A stretch of 64,000 nucleotides of DNA. Origin: Bacteroidetes bacterium GWF2_35_48. Its GTDB lineage: Bacteria; Bacteroidota; Bacteroidia; Bacteroidales; GWF2-35-48. The notes beneath the pieces were generated by a model. The model did no database searches and had not been told where the DNA came from. It worked only from the letters and a program-made list of their open reading frames with translations. The stretch lies in NCBI GenBank assembly GCA_001769125.1, contig MEOG01000090.1, positions 1 through 64,000 on the forward strand. The letters are read 5' to 3'. A program made the position numbers and the translations under genes. Each line of letters starts with the position of its first letter. The first letter of the stretch is position 1. Positions 44,578-52,635 of the stretch are shown piece by piece.

Positions 44578-47500
44578 TTAAATTCTAATTCCCATCAAAG
44601 TAATATCATCAGTTTGCTCATACTTTTCATCGTAAGCATTCATCCAGTCGGTAATGGTTTTATCAAGAAAAGCATGTTGTTCTTCCATAGGTTTATCTGA
44701 TATTTTCAGCAGAAGCTCTTTGAGTCGCTTTGACATAAATTTCTTGCCTTTAGGTCCGCCAAACTGGTCAGGGAAGCCATCTCCGGTAAGATAAATAATA
44801 TCGCCTTTTTTGAGTTGTATTTCATGCAGTGTAAACTTATCCATTTTCTCATAAATCGCAATCGGCATTTTGTCTGCTTTTATTTCATACATGAATTTAT
44901 TTTCAGACTTAAGATCTGCTTCACGATCGGGGAATTCTTCATCCCTCACAATAATACAAGGGTTATTTGCGCCAGCCCATTGCAGCTCTTTTGTCTTCAT
45001 GTTGATAGAACAAAGCGACATATCCATACCGTCTTTCTGCTCACCCGAAGCGCCTGTCTGCCCCAATGCTTTAATTACTTCTCTACGCAATTTTCGAAGA
45101 ATAACATCGGGTTGCGTAATATATTCTTTAACCACAATTTCTTTCAGCATACTCATGCCAAGCATACTCATAAATGCTCCCGGAACCCCATGACCCGTGC
45201 AATCTGCAACAGTAATAACCAATTGATCCTCCACGTCGGCAAACCAGTAAAAATCGCCTGATACAACATCTTTCGGCTTGAAGAGCACAAAAATCTCACT
45301 TACATGTAGCGCAATAAGTCTTAAATCAGGCAATGCAGAAGTTTGTATTCTTTTCGCATAATTGATACTATCTGTAATTTCCTTGTGCTGATGCAATATT
45401 TCCTTTTCTGCATCTTTAATTTTTGTAATATCCGATTCAATGGCCACTAACTTTTTCAGAGATCCTTCTTTATCTAATACAGGAGTTAATGTTGTTTGTG
45501 TCCATATTTTTTTACCTTCTTTAGTTGTTCCCGGCGATTCATAAATTATAGGCTTACTGCTTGCTATTCCACTATCAATAAGCTCACGTAATTCTGTATT
45601 TTCAGTAGCTTCAAAAATATTTGAACCTCTTACTTTTTTCAATTCCTTCAGCGTGTAGCCAAACATTTTTGTGAATCCATCGTTTACCCATTCAAAATTT
45701 CCGGCAGCATCCATTATCACAACAGCATTATCTGTTTCGCTTGCAACAATAGATAGCTTCTCAAGCTCTTCCGCCTGTTTAATCATCTCCTCTTTTTGAA
45801 GCAGCAAAACTTCATTTTTTACCATGATTTCATCACGCTGCGCTTCTATTTCTTCCTTGTTTTGCATTAAGACTTCATTATGCCCCATTATCTCATCACG
45901 CTGTGCCTCTATCTCCTCTTTCTGCTGATTTAGAATTTCATTCTGATCCATAATTTCATCGCGCTGGGCTTCAATTTCTTCTTTCTGGTGCATGATTTCA
46001 GCAGTTCGCTCTTTAACGGTTGCTTCTAATAGTTCTTTCTCCAGAATAAGCTTTCGTTCATGCCAGCGCATATAAAGAAAAATTATTACTACAGTTAAAA
46101 TTACAAGAATCGTGTAAAACCACCAGGTTTTCCAGAACGGAGGTTTTATAACAAAAGTAAAAGAAGCTATTTCCTCACTCCACACACCGTCCTCATTACA
46201 TGCTTTAACTTTAAAAGTATAGGTTCCGTCGGGTAAACCGGGATAATCGGCTTCATTTTTTGTCATCGGAGGAAGCCAGTCTGCATTTAATCCTTCAAGA
46301 TAATATTGATATTTTACTTTCTGTGGAACACTCAAACTTGTTGCAACAAAATCGAAGGTAAGATGATTCCTGTTATAGGGTAAAACTAAATTTTCAGGTA
46401 AAGCTGTTTTTTCATTAATGCCATCAGTACAGTCAGCAATAATAAGGGAATCCATATCTTTATATTCTAACTGTATTTTTAATATCATTGTTTTTGGAGA
46501 CACATTATTTTTGATAAAAAATTTCGGATTGTAAACAGTAACTCCGTTTACAGTTCCAAACCAGAGGCGGTTTTCATTATCTTTATACACAGCATTTCTA
46601 TAACATTCGAGCCCTAAAAATCCTTCTTGTTTACCATAAAAATCAAGAGAGATTTTTCCTTTTTCATTAAATTCACGAATATTTAAAACATCCAAACCTT
46701 TATTGGTAGCAATAAAAAGACGCTCATCATTTTCAATTTCCATCAGATAAATATTATTGGAAGACAATCCATTTTTATCGCTTATTTTAGCGAAAGCTTT
46801 ACCATTATATCTGAACACGCCCTCTTTGGTTCCAATCCAGAGATTCTGTTTTTTATCAAACAAAGCACAAACCACATCGCGACTTGTAAATCCCGCTTTC
46901 TCATCAAACAAAACAGCATTCCTTCCATCGAATTTTATCAGACCTTTGTTGGTGCAAAACCAGCGGTTATGTTTTTCATCTTCTAAAATAAATGATACAA
47001 TTGTGTTCTCAAATATCTTATAAGAACTATTAAAATTTATAAAAGCACCGTCAATAATTTGAGTAACGCCATTGTATGTGCCGAGCCAGATTACGCTTTT
47101 AGAATCTTCGAAAATATAATTAATACGTTCGTTGCTGAGACCCTCAGGATACTCATAGGTAATAACTTTATTCGATTTGTTTATCGGACAGGAATAATAA
47201 AAAAATTTCGTACCATCAAATTTTGTCAGACCAAGATTGGTAGCAATCCAGATATTTCCTTTGCTGTCTTCTTTAATATGATAAACAGAGGTCCCGGAAA
47301 TGTAAGCGTCGAATTTCATTTTGCTTTCTTTGCTGAGAATCCCAGTCGCTGCATTTGCTTTACCTGATTTTACCTTATCTTTTTTTTCAGACATATCGCT
47401 GTAAAAACCATAACGTTTTAAAGGTTTAAGCGCAAAGCTACTATCTATGCGGCAAGTAAGAATTCCATTCTTTGAAGCGCCAACCCAAAAATCGCCTTTT

Positions 47501-48552
47501 GAAGATTTCATTAAAGCTGTTACATTATTATAATGTAAAGAATCAGATTCATTGTAATTATAAAACCTCTTGTTCTGGGAAAACATTTTCAAACCGTTTT
47601 CTGTACCAATCCAAAGATTATTTTCCTTATCAATAATCATGGAGTAAATTCTGTCAATGCGGGTTTTGAAAAGATTAAAATTCAGATACGTTTCAGCAGG
47701 AATAGTAGGAGTAATTTTTTCTATTTTTCTGAAATTCGGAATAAGACCATTGTAATAAGCGACCCAAAAATCATCATTTGGCAACACTGCCAGAGCTCCA
47801 TTAGGAACTTCCACACCAAATTTTACAAATTTCTTTTTTGCTGCATCATAAATGTTAACACCTCGCCATGTCCCAATAAGCAAATTGCCATTACTGAATT
47901 CTTTAATGGCGCGGATACGATTATCAAAAAGGCTGTCTTTTACTGTAAATTTTTTCAGAATTTTATCAGGAGTCATTTGCACAAGACCTATCTTCATCGT
48001 GCCAAACCACATATTGGCAGATTTGTCTTTATGGATTATCCATACAGGAATCGTTTCTAATATTTTTAAATTATCGGGCTTGTTGATTTTTTCGTTTTCC
48101 ATTATAACGAGACCCTTCTGCGTACCTATCCATATTTTATCAGGGGTTTCAACAAATACACTGAAAACATAAGGGTCGGGCAATCCTTCGTTTACAGAAA
48201 AATTAGTAAAACCAGTTCCGTTAAAAACACTCAAGCCCTCGGTTGTTCCAAAATAAAGTTTTCCATTTGCATCTTCACTTATACAATAAATAACATCTGC
48301 GGCCAGACCGTTTCTTTGTGTAAGATTATAAAATTTTTTACCATTATAAATATTCAGCCCACCTCCATTTGTGCCAATCCAAATTTGTCCGTTTTTATCC
48401 TGATGCAAGCAAAGAATCTGTGTTTGGGAAAGACCGTCATCCAAAGAAAATTCTTTCACATTCCATGTTTGTGAAAAAACGGAATTGAAGGTAATTACGG
48501 CAACAAAAAGTATTAAATATTTATATAATGAATAAATGCTCATCCGAAACAA
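44578..48552 (-). CDS. Propeller-Y_Y_Y sensor with PAS and SpoIIE/PP2C phosphatase output
   Basis: 1324 residues (an in-frame ATG at 48543 is an equally good start). Signal peptide about 1-27; two seven-bladed propellers of the two-component-regulator type (about 40-690; repeats such as GLSQTQILCLHQDKNGQIWIG); a Y_Y_Y domain (about 735-800, YPGLPDGTYTFKVKACNEDG); one membrane helix (about 806-826); and a coiled coil built from a 21-residue repeat (EEIEAQRDEIM). Then come PAS (about 930-1045) and a SpoIIE-type phosphatase (about 1085-1324, with SGDFYW, VADCTGHGVPGAFMSMLG and YLTGDGFPDQFGG). This is the extracellular sensor usual in hybrid two-component systems, joined here to a phosphatase instead of a histidine kinase. 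It would report an external ligand, possibly a glycan, by dephosphorylating a cytosolic protein. Confidence 0.93.
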   Translation of the reverse strand: MFRMSIYSLYKYLILFVAVITFNSVFSQTWNVKEFSLDDGLSQTQILCLHQDKNGQIWIGTNGGGLNIYNGKKFYNLTQRNGLAADVIYCISEDANGKLYFGTTEGLSVFNGTGFTNFSVNEGLPDPYVFSVFVETPDKIWIGTQKGLVIMENEKINKPDNLKILETIPVWIIHKDKSANMWFGTMKIGLVQMTPDKILKKFTVKDSLFDNRIRAIKEFSNGNLLIGTWRGVNIYDAAKKKFVKFGVEVPNGALAVLPNDDFWVAYYNGLIPNFRKIEKITPTIPAETYLNFNLFKTRIDRIYSMIIDKENNLWIGTENGLKMFSQNKRFYNYNESDSLHYNNVTALMKSSKGDFWVGASKNGILTCRIDSSFALKPLKRYGFYSDMSEKKDKVKSGKANAATGILSKESKMKFDAYISGTSVYHIKEDSKGNIWIATNLGLTKFDGTKFFYYSCPINKSNKVITYEYPEGLSNERINYIFEDSKSVIWLGTYNGVTQIIDGAFINFNSSYKIFENTIVSFILEDEKHNRWFCTNKGLIKFDGRNAVLFDEKAGFTSRDVVCALFDKKQNLWIGTKEGVFRYNGKAFAKISDKNGLSSNNIYLMEIENDERLFIATNKGLDVLNIREFNEKGKISLDFYGKQEGFLGLECYRNAVYKDNENRLWFGTVNGVTVYNPKFFIKNNVSPKTMILKIQLEYKDMDSLIIADCTDGINEKTALPENLVLPYNRNHLTFDFVATSLSVPQKVKYQYYLEGLNADWLPPMTKNEADYPGLPDGTYTFKVKACNEDGVWSEEIASFTFVIKPPFWKTWWFYTILVILTVVIIFLYMRWHERKLILEKELLEATVKERTAEIMHQKEEIEAQRDEIMDQNEILNQQKEEIEAQRDEIMGHNEVLMQNKEEIEAQRDEIMVKNEVLLLQKEEMIKQAEELEKLSIVASETDNAVVIMDAAGNFEWVNDGFTKMFGYTLKELKKVRGSNIFEATENTELRELIDSGIASSKPIIYESPGTTKEGKKIWTQTTLTPVLDKEGSLKKLVAIESDITKIKDAEKEILHQHKEITDSINYAKRIQTSALPDLRLIALHVSEIFVLFKPKDVVSGDFYWFADVEDQLVITVADCTGHGVPGAFMSMLGMSMLKEIVVKEYITQPDVILRKLRREVIKALGQTGASGEQKDGMDMSLCSINMKTKELQWAGANNPCIIVRDEEFPDREADLKSENKFMYEIKADKMPIAIYEKMDKFTLHEIQLKKGDIIYLTGDGFPDQFGGPKGKKFMSKRLKELLLKISDKPMEEQHAFLDKTITDWMNAYDEKYEQTDDITLMGIRI

Positions 48553-48656
48553 AAATAAAACTCATAAAATTAAAAAAAAGACAATAAGAAGATGATTTTG
48601 TTAATAAAATTAATTTACGAAAATATTTATATTTGGTAAACCCAAATTAAAGAGTA

Positions 48657-48687
48657 TTTGAAAAAATCTAAAAAAATGTTATTCTTG
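48657..48687 (+). promoter_or_regulatory. Promoter of the DUF2147 gene
   Basis: TTTG (48657-48660), then 19 bp, then TATTCTTG (48680-48687), one mismatch from TAnnTTTG; the ATG is 26 bp further on. Confidence 0.6.
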
Positions 48688-48712
48688 CATTATTGATAAA
48701 TAAAAAAATTAT

Positions 48713-49174
48713 ATGAGGAAGATATTATTATTGCTGTTTTGCTCCATTCCAATTTTATCTTTTGCGCAGAACAAAAAAAATCCGGCAGATAATATAGTTG
48801 GGCTATGGCTATCGAGTGAAAAAAATGGTGTGATTGAAATTTATAAAAGAGGAGCTAAATTTTACGGAAAACTTGCATGGATAAAAGATTCTCTTGATAA
48901 AAAAACAAAACTACGGGTAAAAGACAAAGAAAACCCTGATCCTAAACTGCGGGATAGAAAAATTTGCGGGCTTGAAATATTAACTTCATTTTATTATGTA
49001 GGAGAGAATAATTACAAAGAAGGGAATATTTATGATCCCGAAAGCGGAAAAACCTACAGTTGTAAAATGAAACTTGCCAACGATGGGAAAACACTTGACC
49101 TAAGGGGATATTTGGGTGTTTCGCTGCTTGGCAGAACCGAGGTATGGACCCGCATTGAAAAATTACCAAAATAG
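48713..49174 (+). CDS. Exported DUF2147 protein
   Basis: 153 residues with signal peptide (about 1-18, ILLLLFCSIPILSFAQ). The mature part follows the DUF2147 lipocalin-like pattern: IVGLWLSSEKNGVIEIYKRG, FYGKLAWIKDS, then LRDRKICGLEIL, and the closing LRGYLGVSLLGRTEVWTRI. Family members are periplasmic or secreted single-domain proteins without an established reaction. The stop codon overlaps the first bases of structured repeat copy B. It has its own promoter, so it is probably monocistronic. Confidence 0.88.
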   Translation: MRKILLLLFCSIPILSFAQNKKNPADNIVGLWLSSEKNGVIEIYKRGAKFYGKLAWIKDSLDKKTKLRVKDKENPDPKLRDRKICGLEILTSFYYVGENNYKEGNIYDPESGKTYSCKMKLANDGKTLDLRGYLGVSLLGRTEVWTRIEKLPK

Positions 49175-49352
49175 TGTTTGTCCATAATGTCCGAGCATTG
49201 CACCAGCTGGCTCAAACAACCACCGGTTGTTTGCCCTGTTACTCTCGAATTGAAAACAGTCATTTACCAAAGTAAAATCCTTGGTTTTCAATTCTTCGAA
49301 AGTCTTGCTCTCGAACATTCTGAATCAAACACAGACTTTATAAACAAACACT
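49173..49352. repeat. Covarying structured repeat element, copy B (180 bp)
   Basis: Non-coding element with perfect 8-bp inverted termini AGTGTTTG (49173-49180) and CAAACACT (49345-49352). Helix 1 is CAAACAACC (49213-49221) with GGTTGTTTG (49225-49233); helix 2 GAATTGAAAA (49247-49256) with TTTTCAATTC (49285-49294); helix 3 TTTAC (49263-49267) with GTAAA (49272-49276). The linker CCCTGTTACTCTC and the preceding AGCTGGCTCAAACA are identical to copy A at 32786-32968. It begins within the stop codon of one gene and ends 5 bp before the ATG of the next. Confidence 0.8.
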
Positions 49353-49357
49353 AAATA

Positions 49358-49678
49358 ATGCTGCGCTTCATCATTCATTATTTTTTACACCTGATTGCTC
49401 CCGGAATTATTGCCCGTGTTTTTTTTAAAGAACAATGGATTAAGGCATGGCTCATAATGCTGCTTACACTGCTGATTGATCTCGACCATCTTTTTTCACA
49501 AACCCTTTATAATCCTTGCCGATGCAGCCTCGAAGTTCATCCATTACACTCAATAATTGCAATAGGACTTTATCTGGCGCTTTTTATAATTCCAAAAACC
49601 AGAGTAATAGGGTTAGGTCTGTTGTTTCATGTGTTTACCGATGCGCTGGATTGTTTATTTATTTTTCATTTCTGTTGA
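49358..49678 (+). CDS. Small membrane protein, DUF6122-like
   Basis: 106-residue protein that is mostly membrane-embedded. Segments IIHYFLHLIAPGIIARVFF, AWLIMLLTLLIDLDHLF, HSIIAIGLYLALFIIP and VIGLGLLFHVFTDALDCLFIF contain conserved-looking His and Asp residues within or at the ends of helices (HYFLH, LIDLDH, HPLHS, HVFTDALD). This arrangement matches DUF6122-type proteins of Bacteroidota and is distantly reminiscent of metal-dependent membrane hydrolases of the YdjM/LexA-regulated type. No activity is known. It follows structured repeat copy B by 5 bp. Confidence 0.75.
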   Translation: MLRFIIHYFLHLIAPGIIARVFFKEQWIKAWLIMLLTLLIDLDHLFSQTLYNPCRCSLEVHPLHSIIAIGLYLALFIIPKTRVIGLGLLFHVFTDALDCLFIFHFC

Positions 49679-49683
49679 GATAT

Positions 49684-49723
49684 GGTATTGAAGAATCGCC
49701 CCATGGGACGATTGTACAATACC
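49684..49723. repeat. Dispersed palindrome, copy 6
   Basis: Outer arms GGTATTG (49684-49690) and CAATACC (49717-49723) enclose AATCGCCCCATGGGACGATT (49694-49713), one mismatched pair. It lies directly after the DUF6122-like gene. Confidence 0.8.
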
Positions 49724-49836
49724 GAATTGTGGGAACAAAAATTCATCAAAACGTTTATTGTCAGCGCATTGCATATTATTTATTGATTATCAGTTTATTT
49801 GACTGAAATTTTATGAAAAATAATTTCAGGAATATC

Positions 49837-49866
49837 TTGTTTATTAAAATCAAAATAGTATTTTTG
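49837..49866 (+). promoter_or_regulatory. Promoter of the rplM-rpsI operon
   Basis: TTG (49837-49839), 19 bp, then TATTTTTG (49859-49866), an exact -7 match. Transcription should begin near CAGTCC just downstream. Confidence 0.75.
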
Positions 49867-49925
49867 CAGTCCGCTTTTAAAAAGTGAAATTATTTCTTAA
49901 TAAAAGAATTAAAAAAGATAAAAAA
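49865..49925 (+). promoter_or_regulatory. Leader of rplM, sharing a start-site motif with rplS
   Basis: TTGCAGTCC followed by CGCTTTT and AAAAGTG, which can pair as a short hairpin (one G-U). The rplS leader at 55783-55804 has TTGCAGTCC followed by CATTTTAAAAAGG in the same position. Autogenous ribosomal-protein leaders are known for L13 and L19 in Bacteroidota; whether this short form is one is uncertain. Confidence 0.45.
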
Positions 49926-50381
49926 GTGAATACATTAAGTTACAGAACCGTAAGTGCGAACAAAGCTACAGTTCAGAAAGAATGGGTCCTTATTGATGCA
50001 AAAGATCAGATTGTAGGACGTTTAGCAACAAAAGTTGCCAACCTTTTAAGAGGCAAACACAAAACAAATTTTACTCCCCATGTTGATTGTGGAGACAATG
50101 TTATTGTAATCAATGCCGATAAAATTGTTTTTACCGGAAAAAAATGGGATGATAAAAGATATTTTACGCATTCAGGATATCCGGGAAGTCAAAAACGTAT
50201 CAATCCTACGGAATTATTTGCAAAAAATAAACTTTCTATTGTTGAGTGGGCAGTAAAAGGGATGTTGCCAAGAAACAGGCTCGGCAATGAACTTTTCAGA
50301 AATCTGCATGTATACGCAGGAACAGAGCACAAACATGAGGCTCAACAACCAAAAGAACTTAATCTCGATACAATTAAATAG
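49926..50381 (+). CDS. rplM: Ribosomal protein L13
   Basis: 151 residues from a GTG start at 49926. The next upstream in-frame ATG (49884) would lie in the leader and add 14 basic residues not found in Bacteroidota L13, which normally begin MNTLSYKTVSANK; here the product begins NTLSYRTVSANKATVQKEW. The family blocks DAKDQIVGRLATKVANLLRGKHK and the central HSGYPGSQKRI and GMLPRNRLGNELFRNLHVYAG are intact. It is a component of the 50S subunit. It begins the operon with rpsI 12 bp downstream. Confidence 0.97.
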   Translation: MNTLSYRTVSANKATVQKEWVLIDAKDQIVGRLATKVANLLRGKHKTNFTPHVDCGDNVIVINADKIVFTGKKWDDKRYFTHSGYPGSQKRINPTELFAKNKLSIVEWAVKGMLPRNRLGNELFRNLHVYAGTEHKHEAQQPKELNLDTIK

Positions 50382-50393
50382 TATAAAATTTAT

Positions 50394-50780
50394 ATGGAAA
50401 TTATAAATACCATTGGTAGAAGAAAAAGTGCTGTTGCCCGCATTTATTTAAAAGAAGGTAAGGGCAACATTACCATTAACAACAGGGAGTTTAAAGAATA
50501 TTTCCCCACTGAAGTATTACAGTATGTAGTTGCACAGCCACTAAGCGTATTGAATGTTAAAGATAAATACGATATCAAAGTTAATCTTGAAGGTGGTGGA
50601 GTAACAGGACAGGCAGAAGCTGTAAGAATGGCTATCGCACGCGCTTTGGTTAAAATAAATGAAGAAGACAAACCTGCAATGAGATCTAATGGATTCCTCA
50701 CAAGAGATCCACGCGAAGTTGAAAGAAAGAAACCAGGTCGCAAAAAAGCCCGTAAAAGATTTCAATTCAGCAAACGTTAA
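50394..50780 (+). CDS. rpsI: Ribosomal protein S9
   Basis: 128 residues, 12 bp after rplM in the conserved L13-S9 pair. NTIGRRKSAVARIYLKEGKGNITIN opens the protein. GQAEAVRMAIARALVKI and the C-terminal KKPGRKKARKRFQFSKR, whose terminal Lys-Arg tail reaches the P-site tRNA in the 30S subunit, are all present. Confidence 0.98.
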   Translation: MEIINTIGRRKSAVARIYLKEGKGNITINNREFKEYFPTEVLQYVVAQPLSVLNVKDKYDIKVNLEGGGVTGQAEAVRMAIARALVKINEEDKPAMRSNGFLTRDPREVERKKPGRKKARKRFQFSKR

Positions 50781-50792
50781 TATTCCTGCGAG

Positions 50793-50860
50793 TTTAGTAT
50801 CTAAATCATTAAGACTTCCGGCTTACCGGGACTACTTGATGATTGCGTGAACCGTAAAAA
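50793..50860 (+). promoter_or_regulatory. Structured leader of rpsB (candidate S2 regulatory RNA)
   Basis: In the 110-bp gap between rpsI and rpsB, AATCATTAAG (50804-50813) pairs with CTTGATGATT (50835-50844), one G-U. TTCCGG (50816-50821) pairs with CCGGGA (50826-50831), also one G-U, around a CTTA loop, making one extended two-part hairpin. No T-run follows, so it is not a terminator. Its position fits autogenous control by S2, but that is an inference. Confidence 0.5.
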
Positions 50861-50890
50861 AGAAAGTAAACAATTTTAAAACACACACAC

Positions 50891-51685
50891 ATGCGTACAA
50901 CCGTTGAACAGTTATTAGATGCTGGTGTTCACTTCGGACACCTCAAAAGAAAATGGAATCCAGCTATGGCTCCTTATATTTTTATGGAGAAAAACGGAAT
51001 CCACATTATTGACCTGCACAAAACCGTAGTAAAAATTGAAGAAGCTGCTACTGCATTAAAACAAATTGCAAAATCAGGCAGAAAAATTTTATTTGTAGCT
51101 ACCAAAAAACAGGCGAAAGATATTGTTGCTGAAAAAATAAAAGCAATAGGTATGCCTTACGTTACAGAAAGATGGTCTGGAGGAATGTTAACAAATTTCC
51201 CCACAATCAGGAAAGCTGTGAAAAAAATGACCTCTATTGATAAAATGGCTACAGACGGTACATTTGACAATCTTTCAAAAAGAGAAAGATTACAGGTTTC
51301 TCGTCAACGTCAGAAACTTGAAAAAAATCTTGGCAGTATTTCCGACCTTACCAGGCTTCCTGCTGCTTTATTCATTATTGATGTTTCTAAAGAACATATT
51401 GCTGTTAAAGAAGCTAAAAGATTAAACATTCCGGTATTTGGAATTGTTGATACCAATTCAAATCCCAATCCGATTGATTTCCCAATACCAGGAAACGATG
51501 ACGCATCAAGATCTATTTCTTTCATTGTTGACATTATTTCAAATGCTATTCAGGAAGGACTGGATGACCGCAAAGTTGAAAAAGATAAAAATGTTGATGT
51601 GGTAGGCACGGAGAAAAAAGAAGAAAATTCTGAAAAATATGCTTCAAAAGATCGCAAAACACGTGCAAGAAAAACAAGAGAATAA
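50891..51685 (+). CDS. rpsB: Ribosomal protein S2
   Basis: 264 residues. Family blocks: LLDAGVHFGHLKRKWNPAMAPYIF, GRKILFVATKKQAKDIV, ERWSGGMLTNFPTIRK, and VFGIVDTNSNPNPIDFPIPGNDDASRSI. The C-terminal about 38 residues after DGLDDRKVEK are a charged extension, as often seen in Bacteroidota. It precedes tsf by 20 bp, the usual S2-EF-Ts arrangement, and has its own structured leader. Confidence 0.98.
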   Translation: MRTTVEQLLDAGVHFGHLKRKWNPAMAPYIFMEKNGIHIIDLHKTVVKIEEAATALKQIAKSGRKILFVATKKQAKDIVAEKIKAIGMPYVTERWSGGMLTNFPTIRKAVKKMTSIDKMATDGTFDNLSKRERLQVSRQRQKLEKNLGSISDLTRLPAALFIIDVSKEHIAVKEAKRLNIPVFGIVDTNSNPNPIDFPIPGNDDASRSISFIVDIISNAIQEGLDDRKVEKDKNVDVVGTEKKEENSEKYASKDRKTRARKTRE

Positions 51686-51705
51686 AAATTTAATACAATA
51701 TATAT

Positions 51706-52533
51706 ATGTATCAAGTATCAGCTACAGACGTTAGCAAATTAAGGAAAATTACCAGCGCAGGCATGATGGACTGCAAAAAAGCTTTGGAAGAAGCTAATGG
51801 AGATATTGAAGAAGCAGTTCAGATTGTCAGAAAAAAAGGTTTGGCAATTGCTAATAAACGTTCAGATAGAGAAGCCAGCGAAGGCGCAGTATTATCAAAA
51901 GTAACGCCTGATGCAAAAAGAGGCGCTGTTATTGTTTTAAATTGTGAAACAGATTTTGTTGCAAAAAACGAAAACTTTGTAGGTTTTGCATATAAAGTTC
52001 TTGATTTGGCTTTAGAAAACAATCCTGCCAATCTTGATGAACTCAAACAATTAAAATTAGATGGTCGCACGGTTGAAGAATTAGTTGTTGAACAAAGCGC
52101 AAATACAGGAGAAAAAGTTGATTTGTCGGGATACGAAAAAATTGAGGCTGCAATGGTAACTCCTTATATTCACCCCGGCAACAAAGTAGGAACACTTGTT
52201 GGGTTCTCTGTTACTGCCGATATTCAGGTAGGTAAAGATGTTGCAATGCAAATTGCAGCAATGGCTCCTGTGGCTTTAGATAAAGATGACGTTTCGCAGA
52301 AAATTCTCGATCAGGAAATGGAAATCGGAAGAGAACAGGCTACCAAAGAAGGCAAGCCTGCTGACATGATTGAAAAAATAGCTTTAGGAAAACTTAATAA
52401 ATTCTATAAAGAATCAACTTTGCTGAATCAGGAGTTTGTGAAAGACAACAAAAAAACAATCCGTGAATATCTGCAAAGTATTAACAAAGAGCTTACCGTT
52501 ACTGCATTTAAGCGGTTCTCACTTAAAGGTTAA
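51706..52533 (+). CDS. tsf: Translation elongation factor Ts
   Basis: 275 residues. EF-Ts catalyses GDP release from EF-Tu. The N-terminal UBA-like segment VSKLRKITSAGMMDCKKALEEANGDIEEAVQIVRKKG is canonical, followed by the core motif CETDFVAKNENF and the two-part dimer-contact domain (AAMVTPYIHPGNKVGTLVGF). The C-terminal VKDNKKTIREYL is also typical. Immediately followed by an intrinsic terminator. Confidence 0.98.
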   Translation: MYQVSATDVSKLRKITSAGMMDCKKALEEANGDIEEAVQIVRKKGLAIANKRSDREASEGAVLSKVTPDAKRGAVIVLNCETDFVAKNENFVGFAYKVLDLALENNPANLDELKQLKLDGRTVEELVVEQSANTGEKVDLSGYEKIEAAMVTPYIHPGNKVGTLVGFSVTADIQVGKDVAMQIAAMAPVALDKDDVSQKILDQEMEIGREQATKEGKPADMIEKIALGKLNKFYKESTLLNQEFVKDNKKTIREYLQSINKELTVTAFKRFSLKG

Positions 52534-52537
52534 TAAT

Positions 52538-52567
52538 AAAAAAAGAGAGTTTAACTCTCTTTTTTTA
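52538..52567 (+). terminator. Intrinsic terminator after tsf
   Basis: AGAGAGTT and AACTCTCT form the stem, preceded by an A-run and followed by seven T. Confidence 0.9.
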
Positions 52568-52635
52568 TTTACACATAATTCCTAAATTTACCTTTTTTTT
52601 ATTAATCCGATTACTAAATATTAATTTAAAACATT

